The notes: generated by a model not told the origin, from the letters alone. Positions 10,630 to 20,321 are shown, counted from the stretch's first letter. The stretch is 64,000 nucleotides of DNA from Saccharomycopsis crataegensis (GCF_037102585.1 NW_027043829.1:682001-746000), one strand, 5' to 3'. Numbers and translations: made by a program.

Positions 10630-12006
10630 TCAAACATTACTTTGGGCGTGGGACATGAAACCGTTTCCTGAATATAAGGCGACTCTTTGAAGTTGTCTAG
10701 CCTGATCTTCGGTCAAGATATGTAAACCATCATCTCCCAAAGAATATTTGAGAGAGTTATTTCTATGATGCACTGGCTCGTCGATTGGTGGCGGCAATTG
10801 CTGGTTTTCTATTTTAGATGTAGTTGAAGTTGGAATTAGGGTGGCAGGATCCGAATGCCTTTTGGCATAGAAACCAGGGTTTTTTTCTGTCGTGAAGCCG
10901 GCATCAGGAACCATTGATTGGTGAGATGGGTAGTAAGGGTTTCCCAGGTCTTGTTCTTCTTCTGGGGCTGGGGCTGGCAAAGTACGGGCCAATTCAAGTC
11001 TGGAAATGTAATAAACGGTGATAAATTGGATCAAGTTGATGAGCCACAAAATCGCCCCGACACAAATCAACGCGGTTTCGGCGCGTCTGAGCTTGCACTG
11101 TTCACCTTCACCTTCCTCACAAGGAGTTGGCAATAACACCCCAATCGCCACCCCCATGGCGGATAAACTAAGTCCCAGACCGGTCAAACAATAAAAGATC
11201 CCGTTATTATGCTCGAAATTCATGATTCTGAATAAGAACAACACGGAAATCCCGAGCAAGATCCCAGAAGACGCGATCAAGAACCCCCAAACGCTGCTTT
11301 TGACACTGGAGGTATCGTTATTAATGGAATTGCTACAAAGCACAATGGTGGCTACCGCAAACACAATTTCGAACAAATGCATGAGAGTATTGACAGAAAA
11401 TGCCGTTGGACCAATACCAAAGATTTCTTGGATCGGCACTGGGGTGATAAAAAGTGGACGAGTCAACACTTGAGAATACAACTGTTCTTCAAAATAACGA
11501 CGAGAATTGGTACTGCGGACATCTTCTCTGATGTTCATATTTTGAGGATCTTCATAATTCAATTTAGCAGTGGCGATCCTGGATCTAACAGTGTTGGATC
11601 TCATGATATCATTGGATGGTAGAAGCTGGGGGTGATGATGATAGCTACTGTTTATTTGTTGGTGGGTTGGCGACATCATTTGAGCTTGGGGAATTGTAGC
11701 CTCGGAGGGATATACATTATACGGGTCCACAGGTTTTGGGGTTGGGGTTTTCGCAGTGTTTTGTACCGGACTACTATATGCTGCTTTATTGATATGTTGG
11801 GTTGCAAGCTGGGAAGCATCGTTGATGTTATCAATGGCGGTGCTATAGCTGTTAACCCCAATCGTTGGCGGAGGCAAAGTAGAGTATGGAGCAGAACTTG
11901 AGTTTGCAAAGTTATTATTGATGGGAATTGGGTCATGGGAATGACTGGCTCTTTTCTTAGGAGACCCAGATGGGGAGTTCAATAGGGAAAAGATATTCTC
12001 ATTCAT
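10630..12006 (-). CDS. Four-span membrane protein, MARVEL-like topology
   Basis: Protein of 458 residues that I cannot assign to a named gene. The first 180 residues are polar, Pro/Ser/Asn-rich and probably disordered cytoplasmic sequence (MNENIFSLLNSPSGSPKKRA at the start). Four hydrophobic segments follow at about 205-226, 238-260, 270-292 and 312-334. The loop between spans 3 and 4 holds a Cys pair within CEEGEGEQCK that could form a disulfide outside the cytoplasm. A polar tail of about 120 residues ends the protein. Four spans with both ends cytoplasmic resembles MARVEL/Nce102-like or SUR7-like plasma membrane proteins, but no family signature is firm. It is divergent from RSM23 with an 820-base gap. 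Confidence 0.8.
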   Translation of the reverse strand: MNENIFSLLNSPSGSPKKRASHSHDPIPINNNFANSSSAPYSTLPPPTIGVNSYSTAIDNINDASQLATQHINKAAYSSPVQNTAKTPTPKPVDPYNVYPSEATIPQAQMMSPTHQQINSSYHHHPQLLPSNDIMRSNTVRSRIATAKLNYEDPQNMNIREDVRSTNSRRYFEEQLYSQVLTRPLFITPVPIQEIFGIGPTAFSVNTLMHLFEIVFAVATIVLCSNSINNDTSSVKSSVWGFLIASSGILLGISVLFLFRIMNFEHNNGIFYCLTGLGLSLSAMGVAIGVLLPTPCEEGEGEQCKLRRAETALICVGAILWLINLIQFITVYYISRLELARTLPAPAPEEEQDLGNPYYPSHQSMVPDAGFTTEKNPGFYAKRHSDPATLIPTSTTSKIENQQLPPPIDEPVHHRNNSLKYSLGDDGLHILTEDQARQLQRVALYSGNGFMSHAQSNV

Positions 12007-12656
12007 GATGGCACTATCTTATGGTTTTTTGTTTGTTTGTTTTTTTGCTTGGAATTTTATTATTTGGATACTCTAAACAGAATATGATACCAAGTAGATT
12101 TTTATCCCAGTTTAAGACACCTGAAAAGAGAGCACAAAAACAAAGTATTGGTTGTAGAAACAGTATTTAGATGAGGATTTGTGCCAGCCTTTATAATTAT
12201 CAGACATGTTGAACTTAGACGGGTCTGAGCGATATGCATCAGTGAGCTGCTTCGTGCATCGCTACACTATTGGCTCTGAGCGTCCACCCACGATAAAATT
12301 GGGCTCCTTTTTTTTTTTTTGTTGTTGTTGTTGTTGCTTTTACTTATCCTGTTCCAGTTCCAAAACAGCTGTTACTAATTGGAATTTATATCCTTAATAA
12401 TCATTATATTCGTGTCGAAAGAACTGTATTTAAAGTGGAGAATTCTTTCGTCTACAAATACATGCATGATATTTTCAGTGAGCGAGTTTAGAAAGAGATA
12501 GAGAAAAAGAAAAAAAAACAAACAGGGTAAAGACAAAAAAATACAATAGATGGTCAGTTGGTCAATTCTGTAACCACCATTAAGCAAGGGGAAAAGAAAC
12601 TCCACTCAGTCAATTGGACGACCCGTCTGACTTTTTGTCTCTCTTCGTCTTGCGGC

Positions 12657-12662
12657 ACGCGT
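12657..12662. promoter_or_regulatory. MCB-like ACGCGT box upstream of RSM23
   Basis: Perfect ACGCGT about 170 bases before the RSM23 ATG. It lies on neither a known cell-cycle gene nor a replication gene, so it may be fortuitous. Confidence 0.3.
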
Positions 12663-12709
12663 CCTTCCTGCATTATTATGCACGTATCATAGAGCAGAAA
12701 AAAAGAATC

Positions 12710-12717
12710 CACGTGAC
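12710..12717 (+). promoter_or_regulatory. Cbf1-type E-box upstream of RSM23
   Basis: CACGTGAC about 115 bases before the RSM23 ATG matches the centromere/promoter factor Cbf1 core (CACGTGA). In Candida-type yeasts Cbf1 also controls respiratory and ribosomal genes, which would fit a mitoribosomal gene. Binding is inferred. Confidence 0.45.
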
Positions 12718-12828
12718 AATCGAGATTTTTTGGAAATCTTCAAAATTTTCAACGCTTTGTTGAATCAAAAAAATGCCAATGAAGGAGGGACAGTAAATAT
12801 ACCTATTTTATACATATCCCCGATAGAA

Positions 12829-14223
12829 ATGTTGAGACACGCCCTTCTCAGAAGCAGCCAGGGTGTTGCCAGACTCCAGGCCCCTGTTGTATCTGGGGCT
12901 TCTCTTTTCCATACCTCCTCGGCCACCTATTCGGCCCCAATGCCAAAGTTTGGTCTTGCCAGACGTAAAACCCCTAAAGGTCAAAAGGGTCAAAAGAAAT
13001 CAAAGGTTTCTAAAGGTACTCCAGGTAACAACGATTCATTCATGGAATATGTGCGTGATAAATCGATTTCTTTAAAAGCCCCAAGCTTGGCCAGTGATTT
13101 GGAAAACATTGAAGAAATTGTGCAAGCTAGATTGACTGCCGATAACAAGCTAGAGAATAAGGATACCCTTCCTCAATTGACCAAATACAGCGACGATTCA
13201 TTGAAACGTCTCCATCACATTGGTGCTTTTCAAAAGGCTCAATACCACGAATTGTTCCGTGAAAAAGTGTCATTATTACGTCAAGAAACATTGAAAATTT
13301 GCAATAAATTGACCGAAAGCGCTTCAAAATCCCCAAAGATTGTCATCACTGGGGAATCCGGTATTGGTAAATCTACGGCTTTGGCCCAAGTCCAAAGTTA
13401 CCTTATGTCTAAGGACTCTATTATTTTCCATTTACCAAATGTTAAAACAATAGTTGATGGTACTTATGAATTCAATTTGAACTCCAGCACAAACCTCTAT
13501 GATCAACCAGGATTAATCAAAAAGGTTTTTATCAAACTTTCCAAGTCAAACAAAGAATTATTGTCGAGTATCAAGCTCTCTGACAACTATACTTACGGTA
13601 CCGCCCGTTTCTCCCCAGAAAATCATTCTTTGCATGATTTGGTTATGTTACCTGCTAAAGTGCCCAAGAATTTGTATTCTTCTGTGTTCAATGATGTTGT
13701 CAAGGAATTACAGAAACAAGATAAATACAGTGTTTACCTTACCATTGATGAGTTCAACAGTCTTGTGGAACACTCAGGCTCTGCTTACCGTGATATTGAC
13801 TACAATGTCATTGGTATTGATAAGTTATCGATGGTGAAATTTGCTCTTGATTGGATCAAGGGTGCCATTGCTTTCCCTCGTGGTGGGGTGGTATTGGCCA
13901 ACAGCAGCAACTATCAAGAATCTTCTACTTTTAAATTTGCCGTTGGTATGGAACCATTGAATCCTTTCGATGAAACATTGGATAAATCTCTTGTCTCATA
14001 TTTGAAGGATGTTGAGGTTGTGAAATTAGAAAAGTTGTCCCGTGAAGAAATTGGCGAATTGACCCAATGGCAATTGAACAATGGTTTGATCATTTCCCAA
14101 GATATCTCCATGTCAGAAGATGGGGAAGTCGATGTCCAAAAATTGGTCAATGAAAAGTACTTCTTGAGTAGTAATGGGAACCCAAGGGAATTTATCAAGT
14201 CTTGTAACTTATTATACTATTAA
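12829..14223 (+). CDS. RSM23: Mitochondrial small-subunit ribosomal protein mS29 (Rsm23/DAP3)
   Basis: GTP-binding protein of the mitochondrial 37S subunit, the yeast DAP3 homologue. I start it at the ATG at 12829 (MLRHALLRSS), because the upstream in-frame extension begins without an ATG and because the chosen start gives an Arg-rich N-terminus typical of a mitochondrial presequence. The basic segment KFGLARRKTPKGQKGQKKSK follows. The P-loop is GESGIGKSTA, near residue 180 from this start, and the DAP3 motif LTIDEFNSLVEHS follows the acidic Walker B region. The C-terminus reads SSNGNPREFIKSCNLLYY. Length 464 is close to Saccharomyces Rsm23 (450). No in-frame oddities. Confidence 0.93.
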   Translation: MLRHALLRSSQGVARLQAPVVSGASLFHTSSATYSAPMPKFGLARRKTPKGQKGQKKSKVSKGTPGNNDSFMEYVRDKSISLKAPSLASDLENIEEIVQARLTADNKLENKDTLPQLTKYSDDSLKRLHHIGAFQKAQYHELFREKVSLLRQETLKICNKLTESASKSPKIVITGESGIGKSTALAQVQSYLMSKDSIIFHLPNVKTIVDGTYEFNLNSSTNLYDQPGLIKKVFIKLSKSNKELLSSIKLSDNYTYGTARFSPENHSLHDLVMLPAKVPKNLYSSVFNDVVKELQKQDKYSVYLTIDEFNSLVEHSGSAYRDIDYNVIGIDKLSMVKFALDWIKGAIAFPRGGVVLANSSNYQESSTFKFAVGMEPLNPFDETLDKSLVSYLKDVEVVKLEKLSREEIGELTQWQLNNGLIISQDISMSEDGEVDVQKLVNEKYFLSSNGNPREFIKSCNLLYY

Positions 14224-14772
14224 TTTTTTGCTCATTATGGTGTCTTATAGATTCTTTCTCAACCATGTATATATATATATAAAATTCTCAATAATCATTA
14301 TTTCATTTCTTGGAAGAAATTTAGCGTTCAGTAAGATCTTTAATTTTTTCTGTTCAAGCACAAAACAAAAACTCTCATTTTATTCTAAAGATATCAAATT
14401 ATCATTAAAATTCATTTTTGATAATAAAAAAAAAAAAAATGCCAAGCACATATATGTTTATTTAGCCATGCTAAGAAAATCTATAATATACAAAATGAAA
14501 ATAAAAGAGTAGAACAAAAAAAAAATCATTGCTACTAGTCACTTCAAGTCCAATAAAATACCCCTACCCCTCTTTCTTAGAGAATAAATCTCGACACAAA
14601 TACAATCACATTTATAACATCTTGGTAAATCACTCAAATGATTAAATCGATAAAAAAAAACCAAGTGACATAAACTTGGTGCTTCCGAGGACCGGGACTC
14701 TTCTGAAAATCGTCAAAATACACAACATATCTATCTTTCTCTCTTTCTTTTTTTTTTTTTTTTTCCTCATCC
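14224..14772. other. Convergent 3' region, RSM23 and NIP7
   Basis: AT-rich with several A- and T-tracts. It includes a short perfect stem (14661-14679), listed separately, and a long pyrimidine tract just beyond the NIP7 stop. No gene seen. Confidence 0.5.
14661..14679. other. Small inverted repeat near the NIP7 3' end
   Basis: CCAAGT and ACTTGG flank a 7-base loop. It lies about 95 bases beyond the NIP7 stop on the NIP7 transcript side. The role is unknown, and a chance stem of six pairs is possible. Confidence 0.35.
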
Positions 14773-15318
14773 TTAGGTGAAAAGAGTATCTTCATCACGC
14801 AAATATTCACCAATATCGGCCTGTCTGAACGCTACTATTCCTGTTGGATCCAAATTCTTGGTTTCTACTGTACTTTTGGAGCTGATACCAAATCCCAAAG
14901 GATTATCATTCATAGAATAAACCACGCACCCGGCATGTTCAGGAATATCGTCACTCATTTTCCCGACGTGGGCTTTCAAGACATGGTTACCGTATAAGAA
15001 AGGCATTTCACCGTTAGGTTTAATCCAAATTTTGTAACGTGCATGTTGTGCAAGATGATCCAATGCGGTGATGTGAAGTCTGAATTTTCCCAGCTTGGTG
15101 AATTTCCCAAAACAAGTTCCCAAGGACATGAGGTTAGATCTTTGGACAGAAATGGCCAAGTTGGCTATTTTTTCAGAAACATAATAAACACGATCTTTTT
15201 GAAGTCTAAACACATGAGGGTTTTCTTTATTGTCGATAAGGTAAACAATGTTACGGCCGATATAATTGGCAAGTTTTTCAAACACCACTTTGGTTTCTTC
15301 CTCTGTCAATTGTCTCAT
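14773..15318 (-). CDS. NIP7: 60S ribosome biogenesis factor Nip7
   Basis: Nuclear/nucleolar factor for 27S pre-rRNA processing and 60S assembly. The 181 residues match the family length and are nearly collinear with the yeast protein: MRQLTEEETKVVFEKLA at the start, SLGTCFGKFTK in the middle, WIKPNGEMPFLYGNHVLKAH opening the C-terminal PUA RNA-binding domain, and the invariant QADIGEYLRDEDTLFT end. Residue 76 is encoded by CTG in KFTK-x-GKFRLH, where yeast and human have Thr, so Ser decoding fits better than Leu. The promoter carries an RRPE box flanked by a PAC box and a PAC-like box, the standard control of ribosome biogenesis genes. Confidence 0.97.
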   Translation of the reverse strand: MRQLTEEETKVVFEKLANYIGRNIVYLIDNKENPHVFRLQKDRVYYVSEKIANLAISVQRSNLMSLGTCFGKFTKLGKFRLHITALDHLAQHARYKIWIKPNGEMPFLYGNHVLKAHVGKMSDDIPEHAGCVVYSMNDNPLGFGISSKSTVETKNLDPTGIVAFRQADIGEYLRDEDTLFT

Positions 15319-15374
15319 GGTTTATTATTATTATTATTGGTATTAATGCGAGTAGAAATGGAATTCAATACAAT

Positions 15375-15448
15375 AGCTCATCTGTCTCTAAAAATTTTTC
15401 AGACTGATTAGTGAGGAAAAAAAAAAAAAAATTGAGAATGGCGATGAG
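15375..15448. promoter_or_regulatory. PAC/RRPE cluster of the NIP7 promoter
   Basis: Three elements lie 57-130 bases upstream of the NIP7 ATG: AGCTCATC (15375-15382, the reverse complement of the PAC-like core GATGAGCT), AAAAATTTTTC (15390-15400, RRPE) and GCGATGAG (15441-15448, perfect PAC). These are the sites of Dot6/Tod6 and Stb3 or their lineage equivalents in ribosome biogenesis genes. Confidence 0.65.
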
Positions 15449-16302
15449 GATTACCCTGTGGTTGGATGTTATTACTAGACGCACATTGATATATGTTGTT
15501 ACATAAGAAAGGACCTAGCTGACACAGGCAAACCGGTGATAGTTATTTGACAGGGATTTCATACAACAAAAGGACATGCCACTTGTGTTGGTACAAATAA
15601 TAGGTTGTAGAGTAATAATTGAAGAAAATCGACGTTTTTAATATTGGGAAGAGTGAATGTTTGAACCAACAAGTTAAGGACTTCGGAGGGCAAAGTTCAG
15701 ATCGGATCGAAGATTATTTCATAAAATGGTGGTAATCAATAGTTCAATGAATTTATTTCCAGAATACAATCAATAGGTTTTCCCGTGGATTTATCATACG
15801 GTATTTCCAATACAATCTTCTTCCTGGTAATGGTGTAAACCACGTTTATCACTACCATAAAAAGAAAAGAAAAATGGTGCGCAAAAATATTAGTGCAATT
15901 TGTAATTTGCTATCAAATGTTTGAAACACAGAGAAAACGCAGTAGAGTTGGGTTGAGTGAGTTAAAAAAAAGGATTGTGTGATTACGGCAGTTTAACTTT
16001 CTTTTCTTTTTTTTTTATTTGTTGTGATTACTATTGTCTCTAATTTTTATTTTGTGAAGTGAGAGGGAATTGGTAGGGGGGAGGGGATACTAATTGTTGC
16101 TAATCTAGAAACTTGTTGTAAATCCCAAAACCAAAACCAGTTTGAGAAAACAATACACTACGTAAGCTAACTGGTGTGAGGAGAAGAAGAGGCCAAGCAT
16201 GCTATTATTACCAATGGGGATACAAACAAGTGGACGGGATAAGAGTACGCCGATGATTAGTGATTCCAAGCTAAAAGGGATGTTAAATTACCAATCACAA
16301 AT

Positions 16303-16357
16303 GTATGTTTAGAACATGTTACACTCTGTACTAATACCAATTTGTGTTTCAATCCAG
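16303..16357 (+). other. Possible 55-nt intron of an unrecognised gene
   Basis: 5' site GTATGT, branch sequence TACTAAT (16329-16335) and 3' site CAG, with the branch A 23 bases from the 3' end. The verified-looking LSM1 intron in this window has 25 there. Removing it joins a 13-codon frame from 16264 to a 22-codon frame that ends at TAA 16421-16423. The upstream part of such a gene is not identified. Chance co-occurrence is possible. Confidence 0.25.
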
Positions 16358-16940
16358 TGCCGACCGGTAGTTTTGGGTGGCCTTCAAGGAAATTATAATT
16401 ATTACACATGGCAAACTACTTAAATCACACACACACAAAAAAAAAGGTAGCAAAAGAAAGGCTACCCACAGGATCTTGAGACAATAGGTATGCGATCATT
16501 TTACAGATGAAATAAGTATATTCACTTTTTGTTTTTGAGTTGGGCAGCAGAGAGTGTGCGCATTTCGTATTAACATTTTGTTGGCAGCAGTTTTCTGATT
16601 GGACGAGAATCATCAACGGCATATGGGGACTCTGGGCTACCTGATTTCCGTGGGTGTGTGCCGCTACAACACCATTTTCTTGCTTTCAGCACAAAATCCG
16701 CCTTGTTTAGGAAAAAGAAAAGACAGCATATACCCCCCTTTCACCATACTCTGCTTTTTTCTTTTTTTTTTGCTCGCACACCCACCGCGACTGCCCTCGG
16801 AAATCATCGCTAGCACGTGCATGGAATTTTTCAAATTTTTTTTTTTTTTTTTTTGCTTCGTTCTTTCACTATTGTTTGTTTGGTTGAACGTCCGTAAAGC
16901 AGCTTTTATATAATAATTATAATACATAGGTAGTAAGGCA

Positions 16941-17037
16941 ATGATTACACTAATACCCGCAAGGTTGGGAGGTGTGATACCTTCGACTCATCTAAAATCA
17001 TTGACCATCAAATATCACAACATCAGTTGTCGTTATC

Positions 17038-17068
<31 letters not shown>

Positions 17069-17921
17069 TAAAAAATCATCATCACAATCAAGATGGTTAG
17101 CGCGTTCTCGTAATGACTTTTACACCAGAAAGGCCAAAGAAATGAACATGAGATCAAGAGCGGGGTTCAAACTACAAGAAATAAACTCGAAATTCCACCT
17201 CTTCAACAAGTCCAAAGTTCAGAACATTGTTGATTTGGGATTTGCTCCTGGCGCATGGAGTCAAGTGGCTGCCAGCTTGTCCCACACCAATTCCAAGATA
17301 TTGGGGGTGGATATCTTGCCGTGTAAGCCACCAAAAGGAGTATCGTCTATCCAAGCCAATATTTTATCAAAAAGAACCCATCAAACAATTTATGAGTATT
17401 TTGTGAACAACGATAAAGTGATGATGAATTTGAAGAAGCGCCATGCGACAAATGACCAAGAAAGTACCGATGCGGTAACAGATAAATTGGTCTCTTTAGG
17501 CGAAGATTTGCCGACCAAGACCATCATCGACAAGAAAGATTCCCGGCAGGTTGTTGACCTTGTTATTAGTGATATGTATGACCCTTTACCCCAAGTTACT
17601 GGATTTTGGAATAACACCACTAACACCGCGTATTACAGGATGGCCAACACTTCGGGGTTGAAGGCAAAGGACCATGGGGCAAGCATGGACTTGTGCGAAG
17701 CTGGGTTGATATTGTGTCTAGAGCTATTAAAAGATGGGGGAGCGTATGTCTGTAAGTTTTACAGCGGAGGGGAAGATGTGGTGCTTGAGCACCGGCTTCG
17801 TAAACTGTTTGATTCAGTGACAAGGTTCAAGCCCCCGGCGCTGCGCTCAGAATCACGCGAAGACTACTTTGTGTGTCGCGGTCGGAAACCGGGGGTGACC
17901 CCGAGGGGAGTTTTTGTGTAG
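16941..17921 (+). CDS. MRM2: Mitochondrial 21S rRNA 2'-O-methyltransferase Mrm2
   Basis: FtsJ/RrmJ-type SAM enzyme that methylates a uridine ribose in the peptidyl-transferase loop of mitochondrial large rRNA. An N-terminal presequence carries a Ser run encoded by (TCA)n (17039-17068). The core begins with RSRAGFKLQEI (catalytic Lys), then the SAM motif VDLGFAPGAWSQVA near residue 97, VVDLVISDMYD (catalytic Asp), GGAYVCKFYSGG (catalytic Lys) and SESREDYFVC (catalytic Glu). This completes the K-D-K-E tetrad. An insert of about 50 residues between the SAM motif and the Asp lengthens the domain. Residue 301, in KPPA-x-RSES, is CTG where the family has an invariant Ser (KPxASRxES in human), strong evidence for CUG-Ser decoding. 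Confidence 0.93.
17039..17068 (+). repeat. (TCA)n trinucleotide run encoding poly-Ser in MRM2
   Basis: About ten in-frame Ser codons, almost all TCA, within the mitochondrial presequence region. Confidence 0.9.
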
Positions 17922-18743
17922 CCGGTGGAGATGGGTAACATTGTGTGTATGGTACGTAATTGGGGGCAACAAAAGATTTTTTTTTTTTTTTTTCTTTTCT
18001 TATTATTGTTATTATGATGGAGACAAAGTTTAATATGCACCGTTCTTTATGTATGTAATTAGTTCCCAACCCAACCCAGCCCAGCCCACATTTAGTCCAT
18101 GTGATGCTATAATTAGAGAGTGTTACATTATATTATATCCAGCAATAATGAATGCTGTAGTAGTGTCCTATCTGTTGGATAATATGTTGTGTGTTATTTC
18201 AGAGGTTATAATAGAAATAAAAATTAAAATATAGCACATGTACCACCGTGGAGCGTTATTATTGTAGCGACAATCGCAAAAGCACATACATTACACAAAA
18301 CAAATTAGGTCCAAATAGCGAGACAAAAAAAAAAAAAATTAAGCTCCGATTTTTTTAATATACCACATAAGCAGACAGGCATGTAATTTTTGCTACCTTA
18401 TTATGAAGCTTGTTTTGCCCACTAGACCCATACCGCCCGCTTAATACACACATATATAATAAATAAGATGGGATACCTTATATAATATTTACTTACACAT
18501 ATAAATAAATATATATATATGTATATAGTCATCTGTCCATCCCCTGGTGTTATTTTATCCTTCCCAAATAATTATTTATTTGTTCATCCTCCCATATCTT
18601 ATTTCTATATTAAAACCTGCCTCACACATATAATCTCCCACACATATAATCTCCCACACATATAATCTCCCACACATATAATCTCCCACACATCCAATAG
18701 ACAGTCATCTTCACGCCCACACAAATACAAACACAATATCAAA
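17922..18743. other. Intergenic, MRM2 to cyclin gene
   Basis: AT-rich spacer with T- and A-tracts and a purely CA/TA-rich 5' flank of the cyclin gene. That flank includes a perfect four-copy 16-bp repeat, listed separately. No gene seen. Confidence 0.5.
18625..18688 (+). repeat. Four perfect tandem copies of a 16-bp unit
   Basis: Unit CACATATAATCTCCCA repeated four times without mismatch and followed by a partial fifth copy. It ends about 55 bases before the cyclin ATG, so it is in the proximal promoter or 5' leader. Its perfection implies recent expansion, so copy number may vary between strains. Confidence 0.95.
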
Positions 18744-20048
18744 ATGGACCTCCAATATCTACTCGCCAAGTACCCTTTACGGAACCAGGTAAAAGGCTAC
18801 TACCTATCATTATTCTTACTATCTAACAGTGAAAAATTGGCCGCCAAACGTTCCCTCACATTGGCCAGAGACTCAAGGACAAATATCAAGTATGACATTA
18901 AAGTAATCAAGAAACTATCATCAAGAATCAACAATATCTTGTACCAAACCAATCTTTCCAACTTAGTGATTGTTAATGCCCTCAAATATTTTGACCAAAT
19001 CATCAAATCACCAACCCAGCATTCATCGCTAACGATATACTATAAGAACCATCAAGACAACGTTCTCATACTCTTCATTGCCTGTTTAATGGTATCCAAC
19101 AAAACTTATGACGACTCATCATTTGTTAACAAAACGTGGGCCTCAGTAGCGAAGTTCCCATTAAAGAAGTTGAACCATTTGGAACTGGAGACTTTGTCGC
19201 TATTAAAGTTCAAAGTGTTTGAATTCCATGTCGATGATTTCTACCCATGGATGAAATGGTGTGTCGACCAGATCCCGAGCCTTGAAGCATTGCTTGAAAT
19301 GGCTTCCCATAACGTCAATCCTTTGATGAACACCACCCCAAGTGTCAAACCAATTCAAGTGATGAGAAGAAGTTCAGGAAGATTCAATTCAAAGAGAGCA
19401 TGCCTTCCAGCCATTATTAACAATCAACACGGCCGTACCTACAACAACATTCTTACTCCTTCAATTACTCCTGAAAGAATTGCTTATCATAAACCACCTT
19501 ATCAGCAGCAGCAGCAACAACAACAACAACAACAACAAGTTAATTCATGTCCCCCAAAGCAATTCAACCAATCATTACCTCAAGTTGTTGATTATTCAAT
19601 GACTGTTCAACCACAACAACAGCAACAACAACAACAAGCCCATTCTTCGGTTTTTACTTCTCCTTCATTTTACAAGTCGTCTGGGAATTCAATTTTATTG
19701 CCAAACTTGAATATCTACACCCCTCCAATGACAAACTCCAACGATTTGTATTATGCGAAACAATTGATGAATCAACAACCGCCATCCAACATCAATCCAC
19801 AGAGTTTTGACATTAGAAATGATGAGATTGATATCTCATCATACCCAACCCCACAATTCTCATTGCAACAATATTGTCCGGCTGCTAATCCTTCGGTAAC
19901 TTTACTTCCTCAAGTCAACCCAAGTTATGAAACGGTGTATTATCCTACGGTTGCACAAAAACCATATCCTCAACTACAGTTCCAACAGCAACAATTTTCT
20001 AATCAATTCAACAATCCACTGATGGTTAGAAATAGAGTGCCTTATTAA
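18744..20048 (+). CDS. Pho85-type cyclin (Clg1/Pcl-like)
   Basis: Regulatory subunit for a cyclin-dependent kinase, most likely Pho85. The first 165 residues form a cyclin box: SNLVIVNALKYFDQIIKS, then VLILFIACLMVSNKTYDDSS with the Pcl/Clg1-like pattern of an aliphatic helix followed by an Asp-Asp-Ser turn and KTWASVAKFPLKKLNHLE, and KVFEFHVDDFYPWMKWCVDQ. The C-terminal 260 residues are Gln/Pro/Asn-rich with two poly-Gln runs (about residues 254-267 and 291-300), the layout of Saccharomyces Clg1 (452 residues) rather than the short Pcl proteins. I assign the family with fair confidence but not the exact orthologue. Confidence 0.75.
   Translation: MDLQYLLAKYPLRNQVKGYYLSLFLLSNSEKLAAKRSLTLARDSRTNIKYDIKVIKKLSSRINNILYQTNLSNLVIVNALKYFDQIIKSPTQHSSLTIYYKNHQDNVLILFIACLMVSNKTYDDSSFVNKTWASVAKFPLKKLNHLELETLSLLKFKVFEFHVDDFYPWMKWCVDQIPSLEALLEMASHNVNPLMNTTPSVKPIQVMRRSSGRFNSKRACLPAIINNQHGRTYNNILTPSITPERIAYHKPPYQQQQQQQQQQQQVNSCPPKQFNQSLPQVVDYSMTVQPQQQQQQQQAHSSVFTSPSFYKSSGNSILLPNLNIYTPPMTNSNDLYYAKQLMNQQPPSNINPQSFDIRNDEIDISSYPTPQFSLQQYCPAANPSVTLLPQVNPSYETVYYPTVAQKPYPQLQFQQQQFSNQFNNPLMVRNRVPY
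19504..19537 (+). repeat. CAG/CAA run encoding poly-Gln in the cyclin
   Basis: Uninterrupted Gln codons in frame. A second run lies at 19612-19635. Both are typical of length-variable tracts. Confidence 0.9.
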
Positions 20049-20319
20049 TCTTTGGTGAAAGCTGTTTTACTGTCTTTTCAACTCGCATTTCCATCTCTCT
20101 CTTATTCTGCTACACTTTTAATGACCTAAAAATCTTTGATGACTTTTTCTCGCTTTTTGTTTTTGTTCTTTTTTTCATTTTGTTTTTTTGCTTAGCTTTG
20201 GTGGTACCTCTTCATTATACACATTATACACATTACATCCAACTTCTGATATATATATATATGTATATATATTATATCTCTCTTACATTGTTATCATTTA
20301 TTCACCCATGTTTTGTATC

Positions 20320-20321
<2 letters not shown>

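Larger units (their letters stand above)
12007..12828. other. Divergent promoter region, four-span protein and RSM23
   Basis: Holds a poly-T/GTT run (12308-12338), an ACGCGT box at 12657-12662 and a CACGTGAC E-box ending near 12717. The frame of RSM23 is open upstream to 12730 but has no ATG there. No other gene seen. Confidence 0.5.
15319..16940. other. 1.6 kb divergent gap, NIP7 to MRM2
   Basis: Much longer than two promoters need. Beyond the PAC/RRPE cluster it holds a 40-codon minus-strand frame (15736-15858) and a plus-strand intron-like unit: GTATGT at 16303, TACTAAT at 16329 and CAG at 16355-16357. A second TACTAAT at 16088 is followed by TAG at 16105-16107. An E-box CACGTG lies near 16815, upstream of MRM2. 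I could not assemble a confident gene from these. Confidence 0.4.

Noticed and set aside
18149-18180. GTAGTA context resembling the U2 branch-recognition region
   Set aside because: Flanking sequence does not match the conserved U2 5' domain, and no Sm site was recognised.
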